DNA of 64,000 bases from Zobellia laminariae (GTDB taxonomy: Bacteria > Bacteroidota > Bacteroidia > Flavobacteriales > Flavobacteriaceae), in contig NZ_RCNS01000003.1 of NCBI RefSeq assembly GCF_009725995.1, forward strand, positions 248,001-312,000. The letters are read 5' to 3'. Positions 17,604-27,614 of the stretch are shown here, piece by piece. Position 1 is the first letter of the stretch. Each line of letters opens with the position of its first letter. A program made the position numbers and the translations under genes. The notes beneath the pieces are model-generated. The model saw only the letters and a program-made list of their open reading frames with translations, made no database searches and was not told the origin of the DNA.

Positions 17604-18237
17604 ATCCTTGCTAACCCTTATTTTTATTTCTCTTTTTACAATAACCGTTGCTGCTCAAAAAGAAACGGTCGAAGATAAAGAGGTAGACTCACTCCAGACA
17701 AATTTAGCAAATGAGGGTCTTATTGTGGTGGATACACTCGTGAAGAAAAAAGTCCCTTTTAATGCACTTGCTCCCAGTAAAGCGGCATTTTATTCTGCTG
17801 TATTCCCTGGTCTAGGTCAGATTTACAATAAACGATATTGGAAAGTACCTATTGTTTATGGAGCCATTGGTGCTGCCGTTTACGGCTACACTTGGAATAA
17901 TAATCAATACCAACGTGCACGTACTGCTTTTAAGAGAAGATTAGCCGGTTTTACCGATGATGAATTCTACGACCCTAACAATACTGGTAGCACCACTCCC
18001 GCTATAAGTGACGACGCTCTACAGAGTGAACAGGAAAGATATCAACAAGACAGAGATTTATTACTATTGGTATCGATAGCCCTGTATGCTCTAAATATTG
18101 TGGATGCTAATGTAGATGCACATTTGAAGCAATTTAATGTGGACGACGACCTGAGCTTTGATATGGAACCTTTTTTGGATTTAGACCCAGTGACCAATAA
18201 CCCTAGTTACGGGATGGCCCTAATAATAAAATTTTAA
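17596..18237 (+). CDS. DUF5683 membrane protein
   Basis: A 213-residue protein with a signal peptide (LLTLIFISLFTITVAAQ) and the DUF5683 core PSKAAFYSAVFPGLGQIYNKRYWKVPIVYGAIGAAVYGYTWN, which forms hydrophobic, probably membrane-inserting segments; a second hydrophobic stretch is at LLLVSIALYALNIVDA. The start is GTG, overlapping the parB end by 8 bases, since no ATG lies nearer. Function is unknown; the gene is characteristically located between parB and dapB in flavobacteria. Confidence 0.85.
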   Translation: MSKSLLTLIFISLFTITVAAQKETVEDKEVDSLQTNLANEGLIVVDTLVKKKVPFNALAPSKAAFYSAVFPGLGQIYNKRYWKVPIVYGAIGAAVYGYTWNNNQYQRARTAFKRRLAGFTDDEFYDPNNTGSTTPAISDDALQSEQERYQQDRDLLLLVSIALYALNIVDANVDAHLKQFNVDDDLSFDMEPFLDLDPVTNNPSYGMALIIKF

Positions 18238-18293
18238 ACACAAACAGCTGTTTTTAAGTTAGTTAAAATCAGTTATCGAAATAATTATACAAA

Positions 18294-18995
18294 TTGAAAA
18301 TAGCACTATTCGGATACGGTAAAATGGGCAAGATGATTGAGAAAATCGCCCTAAGCAGAAATCATACTATTGTTGCAAAAGTAGATGTTGACACAGTTGA
18401 TATTGATTTTTCAGAAATGGATGTTGCTATTGACTTTAGTATGCCAAGTGCGGCTTACGGCAACCTTACCAAATGTTTTGAACATGGTGTTCCGGTAATT
18501 TCGGGAACCACAGGATGGCTAGATAAATATGACGAAGCGGTGGCTTTATGTAAAGAAAATAAAGGTGCCTTTATATATGCTTCTAACTTTAGTTTGGGAG
18601 TAAATGTATTTTTTGAGCTCAATGAATATTTGGCCAAGATGATGAAAAATTTAGACCAATATAAAGTGTCTATGGAAGAAATTCATCATACACAGAAATT
18701 GGATGAGCCTAGTGGAACAGCCATTACACTAGCCGAAGGAATTATCAAAAACACCAAGTATAATGCTTGGAAGCTTGAAAATGCTCCGGCAGGTGAAATT
18801 CCAATTGTATCAAAAAGAATTGGTACAACACCCGGTACACACAGTATAGATTACAGTAGTGAGGTAGATTCCATAGAAATAAAGCATACGGCACACAACA
18901 GAGAGGGGTTTGCCCTTGGTGCTGTTATTGCTGCCGAGTGGATTGTGGGCAAAACAGGTGTTTTCACCATGAAAGATGTGTTAAACCTTGGTTAA
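18294..18995 (+). CDS. dapB: 4-hydroxy-tetrahydrodipicolinate reductase
   Basis: DapB reduces the DapA product in lysine and meso-diaminopimelate synthesis, so it feeds peptidoglycan. The 233-residue protein has the nucleotide motif FGYGKMGKMIE at the N-terminus, SGTTGWL, SNFSLGVNVFFEL, and the catalytic and substrate region EIHHTQKLDEPSGTA. The start is TTG at 18294, chosen because it places the Rossmann strand (KIALFGYG) directly at the N-terminus as in homologues. The gene lies 56 bases after DUF5683 and 105 before lepB. Confidence 0.94.
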   Translation: MKIALFGYGKMGKMIEKIALSRNHTIVAKVDVDTVDIDFSEMDVAIDFSMPSAAYGNLTKCFEHGVPVISGTTGWLDKYDEAVALCKENKGAFIYASNFSLGVNVFFELNEYLAKMMKNLDQYKVSMEEIHHTQKLDEPSGTAITLAEGIIKNTKYNAWKLENAPAGEIPIVSKRIGTTPGTHSIDYSSEVDSIEIKHTAHNREGFALGAVIAAEWIVGKTGVFTMKDVLNLG

Positions 18996-19100
18996 GACAT
19001 ACAATAATTGAATAAAAATTAAGCTTACTTGCAATAGAGTCTCTGGAATTCAGTCATTTAAAAATTCCTTAGCCGCAATTAAAAAATACAAAATACACAA

Positions 19101-20801
19101 ATGGACGCAACACAGTGGTTACTTTTTATTCTGGTTATTCAGATTATCCATTTTGCAGGAACTTGGAAATTATATGTAAAAGCCGGTAGAAAAGCTTGGG
19201 AGGCTGCAATACCAGTATACAATGCTATTGTTTTAATGCAAATTATCAATCGCCCTAAATGGTGGACGATACTTTTGTTCATTCCAATCATCAACTTATT
19301 GATGTTTCCTATTGTTTGGATTGAAACCATACGTAGTTTTGGACGTAATAGCACAGCAGATACATGGTTAGTAATACTTACATTTGGCTTGTACATCTTC
19401 TATGTAAATTATGCTTTGGACGTAAAATATATTGAAGACAGAAGCCTTCAGCCACAAACAGCAACTGGCGAATGGGTAAGCTCAATTGCTTTTGCAGTTA
19501 TCGCTGCTACACTTGTTCATACCTACTTCATTCAGCCTTATGTAATTCCAACACCATCGTTAGAACGTACTTTACGTGTTGGGGATTTATTATTCGTTAG
19601 CAAGTTCAACTATGGTGCAAGAACCCCTATGACTACGGTTGCTGCCCCTATGGTACACGATACTTTGCCCATTATTGGCACAAAATCATATTTAACTAAA
19701 CCTCAGCTTCCATATTTTAGGTTGCCAGGTTTTACAAAAGTTGACCGCAACGATATTGTTGTTTTCAGTTGGCCTGCAGATACGGTTCGTCAGTTTTTCA
19801 AAAGAGAAAAAGGAGTAATTAAACCTATCGATAAAAAATCTAATTACGTAAAACGTTGCGTGGGTATTCCAGGAGATTCATTAGCTGTTATAGATGGTTA
19901 TGTATATATTAACGGAAAGCAATTAAAACTATCTGACAGAGCAAAGCCCCAATACGACTATACACTTTACTCTAGCAAAGGAGTTTCTTCTACATTGTTA
20001 GAAAAAGTAAATGCTACAGGATGGACTAGAAAATATATTATCAATTCGCTGAACCAACAGCAACTAAACAGCATTCAGAAATACGTTAAGGGTTATAAAC
20101 AGCGTAATGATGGTAAATTGGAAGTCTACACTACCGAAAGAGGAATTCCCGTTTCAGTAGCCCGTAAAAATGCTATTTCCTTAGCTGAAGAAACTGGTCT
20201 TTCACGTGTTGCTCCGCTTACCGCTGAAATGGCGGAACAGCTTAAAAAAGAACCTTCATTGGACTCCATTGTAAGAATGGTTGATAAAAAAGGAGTTGCT
20301 GGGGCAAACATATTTCCTCAAAGCAGGGATTACCCATGGAATTACGACCAAATGGGGCCTATTTACATTCCTGAAAAAGGTGCTACTGTGGCATTAAATT
20401 TAAAGGTTTTACCGCTTTACAAAAAGATTATACGAGAATATGAAGGGAACACCATTAGCGTTGCTGGTAACCAAATAAAAATTAATGGAGAAGTAGCTGA
20501 TTCATATACATTTAAACAGGATTACTATTGGATGATGGGTGATAACCGTGACCACTCCGAAGATAGTAGGGCTTGGGGCTATGTACCTGAAAACCATATT
20601 GTAGGTACACCTATATTTATCTGGTTGAGCGTTGATAATTTTAACGACGGTATTCTTAGCTGGAGACCTAGATGGGACCGTATTTTCACGACCGTAAATG
20701 GCTCAGGAGAACCCGTTTCTTATTTTAAATATTTCCTAATTGCCTTAATTGCTTATTTTGTGGGAAGTTGGTTATGGAACAAAAAGAAAGCTAAGGGATA
20801 G
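19101..20801 (+). CDS. lepB: Signal peptidase I (long Bacteroidetes form)
   Basis: The inner-membrane serine protease that removes signal peptides. The 566-residue protein has an N-terminal multi-pass region (about 1-110) not found in E. coli LepB, a further membrane anchor at about 127-145, then the S26 boxes: PTPSLERTL with nucleophile Ser153, RNDIVVFSWP, KRCVGIPGDS with general base Lys251, and far downstream GDNRDHSEDSRAWGYVP. About 240 residues separate the Lys box from the last box, a large periplasmic insertion typical of this phylum. A final transmembrane helix is at the C-terminus. Confidence 0.93.
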   Translation: MDATQWLLFILVIQIIHFAGTWKLYVKAGRKAWEAAIPVYNAIVLMQIINRPKWWTILLFIPIINLLMFPIVWIETIRSFGRNSTADTWLVILTFGLYIFYVNYALDVKYIEDRSLQPQTATGEWVSSIAFAVIAATLVHTYFIQPYVIPTPSLERTLRVGDLLFVSKFNYGARTPMTTVAAPMVHDTLPIIGTKSYLTKPQLPYFRLPGFTKVDRNDIVVFSWPADTVRQFFKREKGVIKPIDKKSNYVKRCVGIPGDSLAVIDGYVYINGKQLKLSDRAKPQYDYTLYSSKGVSSTLLEKVNATGWTRKYIINSLNQQQLNSIQKYVKGYKQRNDGKLEVYTTERGIPVSVARKNAISLAEETGLSRVAPLTAEMAEQLKKEPSLDSIVRMVDKKGVAGANIFPQSRDYPWNYDQMGPIYIPEKGATVALNLKVLPLYKKIIREYEGNTISVAGNQIKINGEVADSYTFKQDYYWMMGDNRDHSEDSRAWGYVPENHIVGTPIFIWLSVDNFNDGILSWRPRWDRIFTTVNGSGEPVSYFKYFLIALIAYFVGSWLWNKKKAKG

Positions 20802-20844
20802 TATTTCTTTTTACGATTGCCTTATCTAAATATCAGAGTATAGG

Positions 20845-22037
20845 ATGATAACCTTTGAAAATGCTTTTGAACACGTATTACAACATACGTTGGACCTTGG
20901 AGATGAAACCGTAGCGCTTTTAAACAGCACCGGTAGAGTTCTAAGTGAAGATATTAAAGCTGATAGGGATTTTCCGCCGTTTAATCGCTCTACCAAAGAT
21001 GGTATTGTCATTGCATTCTCGGCCATTGAAAAGGGAATTACTCGTTTTAAGGTGGAGGGTATTCTAAGTGCGGGCATGCCTCAGCAAAAACTTTCAACGC
21101 ATAATAATTGTCTTGAGATTATGACAGGTGCCGTTCTTCCTGAACAGGCAGATACTATTGTCATGTATGAAGAAACCGAAATTAAGGATGGTTGGGCTTC
21201 GATTATAAAAACGCCTAAAAAAGGACAAAATATACATCGCCAAGGTACAGATGAAAAAAAAGGCGCTATCCTTCTAAAAAAAAGGAACGGAAATTACTGG
21301 CTGCGGTTGTTGGCGTATTGGCTTCTGTTGGAAAAAAGGATGTCCTTGTAAAAACACTTCCTAAAATTTGTGTGGTCTCCACCGGAAACGAACTTGTTGA
21401 AATACAAGAAACCCCACTACCCCATCAGATTCGAAAATCCAACTCCCTTTCTCTAGCTTCTGCGCTGGAAAAAGTAAAAATTAAACCTACCCTTCTACAT
21501 ATAGCGGATGATAAATCAATTATAGAAAAGGAACTTGAACAGGCTCTGTCAAAATTTGATGTACTAATGCTTAGTGGTGGCGTATCTAAAGGAAAGTTCG
21601 ATTTTATTCCCGACGCCCTGCATAATTTAGGTATTGAGAAAGTTTTTCACCGTGTGGCACAACGTCCCGGAAAACCTTTCTGGTTTGGCATACAGAAGGA
21701 AAAACAGAAAGTTGTATTTTCCTTTCCTGGCAACCCTGTTTCTACTTTTGCCAATTACCATGTGTATTTTTTACCATGGCTTAAAAAATCGCTTAGTGTA
21801 GAAAGCAAAAAACAGTCTGTAATTTTAGAAGAACCTATACAACCTCACCCATCATTAACGCTGTTTGCCCAGGTTACTACCCAACTCCATGAAGGCAAAT
21901 TCATTGCAAAAACACTTAAAGGCAATGGTTCTGGTGACTTAATCAGTTTAGCCCTTGCAGACGGGTTTATTCGTGTTCCACAAGGCGACAAAGAAATACC
22001 TCTAGGAACTGTTTTAGACTTTATTGAGACTTCTTAA
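20845..22037 (+). pseudogene. moeA: Molybdopterin molybdotransferase, frameshifted
   Basis: MoeA inserts molybdate into adenylated molybdopterin. The reading is split. Codons from ATG 20845 give the N-terminal part (FPPFNRSTKDG, MTGAVLPEQADTIVMYEE) up to about 21285, then run into nonsense ending at 21351. The rest (LPKICVVSTGNELVEI, SGGVSKGKFDFIPDAL, QRPGKPFWFG, FPGNPVST) is in another frame, ending at 22037. The break is at the eight-A run 21276-21283. One added A restores a continuous frame of about 397 codons; alternatively, removing two bases (one A and one G near 21300) gives an even more canonical LLKKGTEIT. Either a real mutation or a sequencing error; the Moco cluster at 40.7-43.1 kb suggests the pathway is in use. 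Confidence 0.85.
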
Positions 22038-22053
22038 TTCCCATTCTGTATTT

Positions 22054-23124
22054 TTAAAGCGGAAACTTTTCGTGATACCCCACCATTAATTCTACAATCT
22101 TACCGTAACTTTTAATACCATCTTTCTGCTGATTGGCTTTTAAAAAAGTGCTGAAAATGGACTTAAAAATGGGTTCAAAAGGATTTACAAATTCTAGGTT
22201 ATGCTCATAAAGCTCTCTGTAATTCTCCTGTACCCCAACATTTACTTTAGCATACAGTTCATCAAATTTCTCCTTATCCGAACGGCGTATAGCACTCAAG
22301 CAATGACTGAGCGCATAAGCAGAAGCCGAATACTGAAAATAATGGTCTTCATTTTTCATGGTAACTAAATACCCTATAAAATTAGTTTCATTCTCCTTTG
22401 AATATCCCACTTGGTGTCCTACCTCATGCCCACTTACAACAGGAAACCTGAACTCCGGAGTGAGCGCATTTACCTGAGCCTCGTTCGTAAACGGATTTAA
22501 ATAACCACCAATCCCCATATAACTGGCCAACGTACTGAACATAGACTTCTTCAGACTACGATGGCTATACTTCAAAAACGGAAGTTCATTTTGTAATTGT
22601 TCATAACCGTTCACCGTTTTATCAAAGATTTCGTTACGATTATACGGCACTTGTACTCTTTTTGTACTGTCTGAAGTAAGTTCAAATTGAAGCTGGTTCG
22701 TTTTTACAATTAACCTTTCGGCTAAATCAATTACCTCACTAGTTTGTACACTATCTCTAATGGCAAAATTCTCGGCAATTGGTTTTCGGTAATAATTCAG
22801 CCCCCAAACCAAATTGAAAGTGAAGTAAAAAACCGAGAGCACCACCACTACATTCCGTAAAAACTGAAAAGGAAAATTTTTGATTTTCAATCGATTTACG
22901 TAGAGATATCTAATGCCAAGCACAATAAGTAGCACATACATAACTTCGCCCACAGAAAAAGGAACCCACCCAAAGAGAATCCTAAAAAACTGACTTATTA
23001 CAGGGTAAATACCATTGCTGTAATAAGTCTCCACAACCTCTGGATTACTACCTAACCACGCTACCAAAAGAATTTGAGGGAGCAAGCTTAAAGCGATACC
23101 GTTTCTTAATCTATTTTTCAACAA
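22054..23124 (-). CDS. DUF3810 membrane protein with a zinc-protease-like HEVGH motif
   Basis: The 356-residue protein starts with three hydrophobic segments (about 10-25, 40-70 and 90-108) and continues with a soluble domain. HEVGH at 233-237 with YSKENETNF just after resembles the HExxH zinc site of gluzincin peptidases, with Glu244 or Glu246 as possible third ligand. The family is annotated only as DUF3810, so peptidase activity is an inference from the motif. The start is TTG at 23124; no better ATG is nearby. It is convergent with moeA (16 bases apart) and divergent from pepD. Confidence 0.85.
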   Translation of the reverse strand: MLKNRLRNGIALSLLPQILLVAWLGSNPEVVETYYSNGIYPVISQFFRILFGWVPFSVGEVMYVLLIVLGIRYLYVNRLKIKNFPFQFLRNVVVVLSVFYFTFNLVWGLNYYRKPIAENFAIRDSVQTSEVIDLAERLIVKTNQLQFELTSDSTKRVQVPYNRNEIFDKTVNGYEQLQNELPFLKYSHRSLKKSMFSTLASYMGIGGYLNPFTNEAQVNALTPEFRFPVVSGHEVGHQVGYSKENETNFIGYLVTMKNEDHYFQYSASAYALSHCLSAIRRSDKEKFDELYAKVNVGVQENYRELYEHNLEFVNPFEPIFKSIFSTFLKANQQKDGIKSYGKIVELMVGYHEKFPL

Positions 23125-23240
23125 CCTGTTTTTAATATTGAAATCATCTCATCCTAATTCTGAAAAATTTCAGCAATATTTGCATGACCTATATAAAGCC
23201 AAAATTAATCAAATATCATCCATACCAATTTTTGACTGCG

Positions 23241-23248
23241 TATTTTTG
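23241..23248 (+). promoter_or_regulatory. -7 box of pepD
   Basis: TATTTTTG matches TAnnTTTG and ends 17 bases before the pepD ATG. Confidence 0.5.
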
Positions 23249-23265
23249 CAAAAATATAACATCAC

Positions 23266-24726
23266 ATGAACGAAGCTATAAGAGAATTACAACCCAAGGA
23301 GGTCTGGAATAAATTTGCGGACCTTAATGCAGTACCACGTCCATCAAAGAAAGAAGAGCGTGTAATACAATTTATGCTAGACTTTGGTGAGTCACTTGGT
23401 CTTGAAACTTTTAAAGATGCGGTAGGCAATGTTATTATAAGAAAACCTGCTAGTAAGGGTATGGAAAATAGAGTTACCGTAACCTTGCAATCGCATCTAG
23501 ATATGGTACATCAAAAAAATAACGATACCGTATTTGACTTTGACAAACAGGGTATTGAAATGTTCGTACAGGACGACTGGGTTAAAGCTAAGGGCACTAC
23601 TCTTGGCGCAGATAATGGTATGGGAGTAGCTGCTATAATGGCATTACTACAGAGCACAGAAATTACACACCCTACATTAGAAGCTCTTTTTACCATTGAT
23701 GAAGAAACAGGGATGACAGGTGCCATGGGGCTTGAAGGTGGTATTTTACAGGGTGAGATATTATTGAACCTAGATACCGAGGAAGATGATGAGCTTGATA
23801 TTGGTTGTGCAGGTGGAATTGATATTACCGCGACCAGAAAGTACAAGGAAAAATCAGTGCCTAACGATACGGTAGCTTACCAAATTAAGGTTAACGGATT
23901 ATGTGGCGGACATAGTGGAATTGAGATTCATAAAGGTCTTGGTAATGCAAACAAAATAATGAACCGTTTTCTTTATGGAGCCTCTAATTCATTCATGCTC
24001 CGTATTACGGAGATAGATGGAGGTAGCCTTAGAAATGCTATTCCCCGAGAGAGTGTAGCTAAGGTTGTTATTCTTAAAACGCAAAGCGAAGAGTTTAAAA
24101 AGACTCTAAAAGAATATGAGTCTACTATAAAAAAAGAACTAAACGTTTTAGAGCCTAACCTTAAAGTCTCTTTTGAGTCTATAAAGTTACCAAAGGGCGT
24201 TATGGGCAAGAAAGCACAGACACGTTTGCTACAGGGAATTTATGCTGCTCACAATGGAGTTTATGCTATGAGTGCTGCTATTCCTGATTTAGTAGAAACT
24301 TCTAATAATGTGGCACGTGTTCTTGTAAAGAACGGAAAGGCAAAAATAGGATGCTTAACGAGGTCTTCTGTAGACTCTGCCAAGATGGACTTGGCAAATG
24401 CCTTAAAATCGACTTTTGAATTGGCTCGTTTTGATGTTGAATTTAGTGGAACTTATCCTGGGTGGACACCAAATCCTGATTCCAAAATATTAAAAGTAGC
24501 TGAAGCAAAATATAAAACGCTTTTTAGCGAAAAACCAAAAGTGGCCGCTTGCCATGCTGGATTGGAATGTGGTATTCTAGGTCAAAACTATCCAGATTTG
24601 GATATGATAAGTTTTGGTCCAACAATTTTGGGAGCTCACTCTCCCGATGAACGCGTTTGTATTTCTTCAACACAGAAATTTTGGAAATTTCTATTAAATA
24701 TTTTAGAAGACATTCCTAAAAAGTAA
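23266..24726 (+). CDS. pepD: Aminoacyl-histidine dipeptidase (peptidase family M20)
   Basis: A 486-residue cytoplasmic dinuclear zinc dipeptidase of the PepD/carnosinase type that hydrolyses Xaa-His and other dipeptides. Metal and catalytic motifs are LQSHLDMVH, GADNGMG, TIDEETGMTGA with the general base Glu, LDTEEDDELDIGCAGG, and AACHAGLECG toward the C-terminus. The lid domain includes NGLCGGHSGIEIHKG. The length and the start (MNEAIRELQPKEVWNKFADL) match the family. A strong terminator follows 5 bases after the stop codon. Confidence 0.94.
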   Translation: MNEAIRELQPKEVWNKFADLNAVPRPSKKEERVIQFMLDFGESLGLETFKDAVGNVIIRKPASKGMENRVTVTLQSHLDMVHQKNNDTVFDFDKQGIEMFVQDDWVKAKGTTLGADNGMGVAAIMALLQSTEITHPTLEALFTIDEETGMTGAMGLEGGILQGEILLNLDTEEDDELDIGCAGGIDITATRKYKEKSVPNDTVAYQIKVNGLCGGHSGIEIHKGLGNANKIMNRFLYGASNSFMLRITEIDGGSLRNAIPRESVAKVVILKTQSEEFKKTLKEYESTIKKELNVLEPNLKVSFESIKLPKGVMGKKAQTRLLQGIYAAHNGVYAMSAAIPDLVETSNNVARVLVKNGKAKIGCLTRSSVDSAKMDLANALKSTFELARFDVEFSGTYPGWTPNPDSKILKVAEAKYKTLFSEKPKVAACHAGLECGILGQNYPDLDMISFGPTILGAHSPDERVCISSTQKFWKFLLNILEDIPKK

Positions 24727-24731
24727 AACAT

Positions 24732-24769
24732 AAAAAAAGGGTTTGCCGTTACGGCAAACCCTTTTTTAT
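24732..24769. terminator. Bidirectional terminator between pepD and DUF805
   Basis: AAAAAAAGGGTTTGCCGT pairs with ACGGCAAACCCTTTTTT in a near-perfect stem with a very short loop. The A and T tracts on both sides let it serve pepD (plus) and the convergent DUF805 gene (minus). Confidence 0.92.
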
Positions 24770-24785
24770 TATATTTTGATTCTGA

Positions 24786-25142
24786 CTAAACCTTCTGCAA
24801 GCTTGCCTCTTCTTCTATTTTTGGGTTAACACCATATTGGTTTTCTCCTTGTTCGCTATCAGTACAAGCTAAAATAAGATTGTAAATAGGCACAAGTAAA
24901 AACCATCCACTTTTACCAACATCATGCATTCTTCTAACACCTACGGCAATACCAGGTATCAAAACTCCTAATGAATATATTAAGGATAGAAAAACAAGCG
25001 CAGGAACATCAACAACAAAGGCTATAATTTGTAACCCATAGGAAATCAATATATTAAATAAGAAAAACATCCAATATTCTTTTCTTCTGGCACGACCTTC
25101 AAAGCCTGCATAGTTCTGTAAAACTTTTAAATACCAATTCAT
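24786..25142 (-). CDS. DUF805 family small membrane protein
   Basis: A protein of 118 residues from the preferred ATG at 25142, because DUF805 proteins start with MNWYLKVLxNYAGFEGRARRKEYW; the upstream ATG at 25166 would add eight unconserved residues. Three to four transmembrane segments follow (YWMFFLFNILISYGLQII, ALVFLSLIYSLGVLIPGIAV, WFLLVPIYNLILAC), with the family motif GVRRMHDVGKSGW between them. Function is not known; other members are called YhaH/YhaI in E. coli. It stands alone, convergent with pepD. Confidence 0.88.
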   Translation of the reverse strand: MNWYLKVLQNYAGFEGRARRKEYWMFFLFNILISYGLQIIAFVVDVPALVFLSLIYSLGVLIPGIAVGVRRMHDVGKSGWFLLVPIYNLILACTDSEQGENQYGVNPKIEEEASLQKV

Positions 25143-25284
25143 AGGTTTAAGATTTAGGGTTATCACAATTTATGAATGGTACAAACGGATATCTTTACGA
25201 AGTATTATGAATTTTTAGATGAACTGCACGAAAAATGCACAAAATAGATTATCGGCAGAATTCTGCTATAGCTTAAGTAGATTT

Positions 25285-26321
25285 TTAGTTTTTCTCTTTC
25301 ATTTCATCCCGGACCATTTGTCCTGACTGCGTAATCTGACTTATAGGCCATCCGCCTAAACCACTTGCTCCGGGTTTAAGAGCGGCTGAGTTCTCTTCTT
25401 TATCGGCAACGGACCAATTGCACCATGAAATAGCGTTAGCGTCTAAAAACGCCCACCACTCCTCTACCGACGCAATATCTATAACACCGTCACCCGTATA
25501 TTCCGTTACTCCGTATTCGGTTACAAACAATGGCACATCATTATCTAAAGCCGTTTGCGCGGCATTACGTAACTCTTCTTTGTGGGTTGATGCGTAATAA
25601 TGTAATGTGTACATAATATTAGAATCAGCTAACTTATTCCCTATAACTTCAGATACGCCTTGAGACCAGTTACGAGTACCACACACAACTATATTATTAG
25701 AGTCGTACTTTCTTATTTCAGCCACAATCGCTTCGTGATAAGGCTTTAACACAGCCTCCCACGAAACATCTAAAGGCTCATTATAGGTCTCATAAATAAT
25801 ATTGGGGTAGTCTCCGTATTTCTCAGCGACTTCTGCAAAAAACAATTTAGCTTCCTCAACATGGTCTTCTGCGTGATGGCTGTGCCAATCCACCAAAACA
25901 TAAATACCTTCTTCAATTGCCGCATCTATTACCTCAAATACTTTTGCTTTTTCAGTAACTGCATTAGTAAGATATCCTCCATCATCCTCAACACCCATTG
26001 AAGCACGAATAATATTTATATTCCAATCTTCTTTTAACCATTTCACGGTTTCTTTGGTATAAAACTCCCCCATCCACTGGCTCCAGAATAAAGACATACC
26101 CCGTAATTGCACAGGGTCTCCATCTTCATCAACCATATTTTTTCCATCAACACGCAACTGTCCGTATTCTTCCACAGCAGTATTAGCTATTGCTTCCGGA
26201 GTCTCACTTTCTTCCTTTTGAACTTCTAGGATTTCCTCGGTCTCAAGAACGGCATCCGTTTTTGAGCTACATCCCAAAAAACAATAAAAATGAGTGAAAA
26301 AATAAGTTTTACTAGTTTCAT
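25285..26321 (-). CDS. GH5 endoglucanase-like lipoprotein, frameshift in signal peptide
   Basis: The main frame (25285-26277) encodes a GH5 (subfamily 2-like) beta-1,4-glucanase: LRGMSLFWSQWMGEFY, VLVDWHSHHAED, IYETYNEPL with the acid/base Glu, LHYYASTHK and FVTEYGVTEYTG with the nucleophile Glu. In that frame the only start is a TTG directly before GCSSKT, with no secretion signal. A proper signal peptide MKLVKLIFSLIFIVF starts at ATG 26321 in another frame. One extra T in the six-T run (A run 26276-26281 on the plus strand) would join them as IVFLGCSS, a perfect lipobox. So the gene is either broken by one base or misread. It probably hydrolyses an algal or plant beta-glucan. Confidence 0.85.
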
Positions 26322-26405
26322 ATTTCTACGTTTTTTGAATTATTTCCGCAATAGGCATCCATACAATTCTTTCAATATAATCATATATTTTTAAAACTAT
26401 TGGGC

Positions 26406-26434
26406 ACAAAAAAACCCGCAAGAAGCGGGTTTAT
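26406..26434 (-). terminator. Terminator of the nrnA-gldI-PPIase genes
   Basis: Read on the minus strand, AAACCCGCT and TTGCGGGTTT form a GC-rich stem with a four-base loop followed by a T tract, about 20 bases after the stop codon of the cyclophilin-FKBP gene. Confidence 0.85.
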
Positions 26435-26452
26435 ATTTTATTAGGTGATTTT

Positions 26453-27565
26453 TTACTCGACCTCTCCTGTAATTTCAAGATCAAATACTAAATCTGCACT
26501 AGGTGGTATTGGACCAGTACCTTGAGGACCGTAACCTAAATGCGAAGGAATAAAGATTCTTGCTTTATCACCAATCTTCATATTCAAAAGACCTTCTTTA
26601 AAACCAGCAATTAAGCTAGCGTCTGGGCTATACACCATTGGTAATGGGTCATAACCGCCACCTTGTTTTCTTCTGTCATCAAATTTGTTGTATTTAGTAG
26701 CAATATCTTCATAGTTACTATCAAACAAAGTTCCATCTTCTAAATATCCCGCATAGTAAACAAGTACTTGACCACCAATAGTTGGCTTTTCTCCGCTACC
26801 TTCTTTTAACGTTAAGATTTTAAGGCCACTAGGTAATTCTTTGGCTTTTTGCTTCTCACCTTCAAGTGCTGCTACAAAGTCAGTTTTCATTTTTTCAAAA
26901 GCTGCTATCTTTGCTTCTTCTTCAGCAAAATAATCGGTCATAACCTGTACAGCATCAAATTTCTTAGCTGCTTTACCATTACGAACAATCTCTACACTGT
27001 TCATAACAACATCTACAAGAGGCTTATCTTGTGAAGCTGCATCTTTAGAAGTCTCAGTAGTTGCAATAGAATCTACAACACCTAAGCCTTCTACTACGTG
27101 ACCAAATACCGTATGTCTTCCATTTAAAAACGGAGTTTCTTTATGCGTGATAAAGAACTGACTCCCGTTAGTTGTCGGACCAGAATTAGCCATAGATACG
27201 ATTCCTTTTTTATCATGCACTAAAGAATCATTAAACTCATCTTTGAATTTATATCCTGGGTTTCCAGCACCAGTACCTGTTGGATCTCCTCCTTGAATCA
27301 TAAAATCCTTAATGACCCTATGAAAAATAAGACCATCATAAAATTTCTTTTCTTTTAGGCTATCAGTAACAAATGGACTATCGCCTTCCGCCAATGAAAT
27401 AAAGTTAGCCACGGTAACCGGTGTCTTTTCATATTCCAATTTTATAATAATATCCCCTTTACTGGTATGTATATCTGCAAAAAGGCCATCTCCCAATTCG
27501 GAATACTGACTTTTACAACTGGCTAGCAAAACCACTAGGGTAATTACGTAATAGATTTTTTTCAT
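26453..27565 (-). CDS. Lipoprotein peptidyl-prolyl isomerase: cyclophilin-FKBP fusion
   Basis: The 370-residue lipoprotein (LLASCKSQ, Cys17) has two isomerase domains of unrelated folds. Residues about 28-190 are a bacterial cyclophilin ([54 protein letters not shown]). Residues about 245-370 are an FKBP domain ([49 protein letters not shown]). It should catalyse proline isomerisation in proteins passing through the periplasm. It lies 49 bases downstream of gldI, another FKBP lipoprotein, in the same direction, suggesting a shared role in folding exported or surface proteins. Confidence 0.93.
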   Translation of the reverse strand: MKKIYYVITLVVLLASCKSQYSELGDGLFADIHTSKGDIIIKLEYEKTPVTVANFISLAEGDSPFVTDSLKEKKFYDGLIFHRVIKDFMIQGGDPTGTGAGNPGYKFKDEFNDSLVHDKKGIVSMANSGPTTNGSQFFITHKETPFLNGRHTVFGHVVEGLGVVDSIATTETSKDAASQDKPLVDVVMNSVEIVRNGKAAKKFDAVQVMTDYFAEEEAKIAAFEKMKTDFVAALEGEKQKAKELPSGLKILTLKEGSGEKPTIGGQVLVYYAGYLEDGTLFDSNYEDIATKYNKFDDRRKQGGGYDPLPMVYSPDASLIAGFKEGLLNMKIGDKARIFIPSHLGYGPQGTGPIPPSADLVFDLEITGEVE

Positions 27566-27614
27566 GTCTTAATCCTTTGTTTGTATTTTACTTTTATTAT
27601 TTATTAGGTAAGCT

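Noticed and set aside
20845..22037. Programmed ribosomal frameshift in moeA
   Set aside because: The A-rich run could be slippery, but MoeA is not known to use frameshifting and two other genes here show the same homopolymer pattern, so an error or mutation is more likely.
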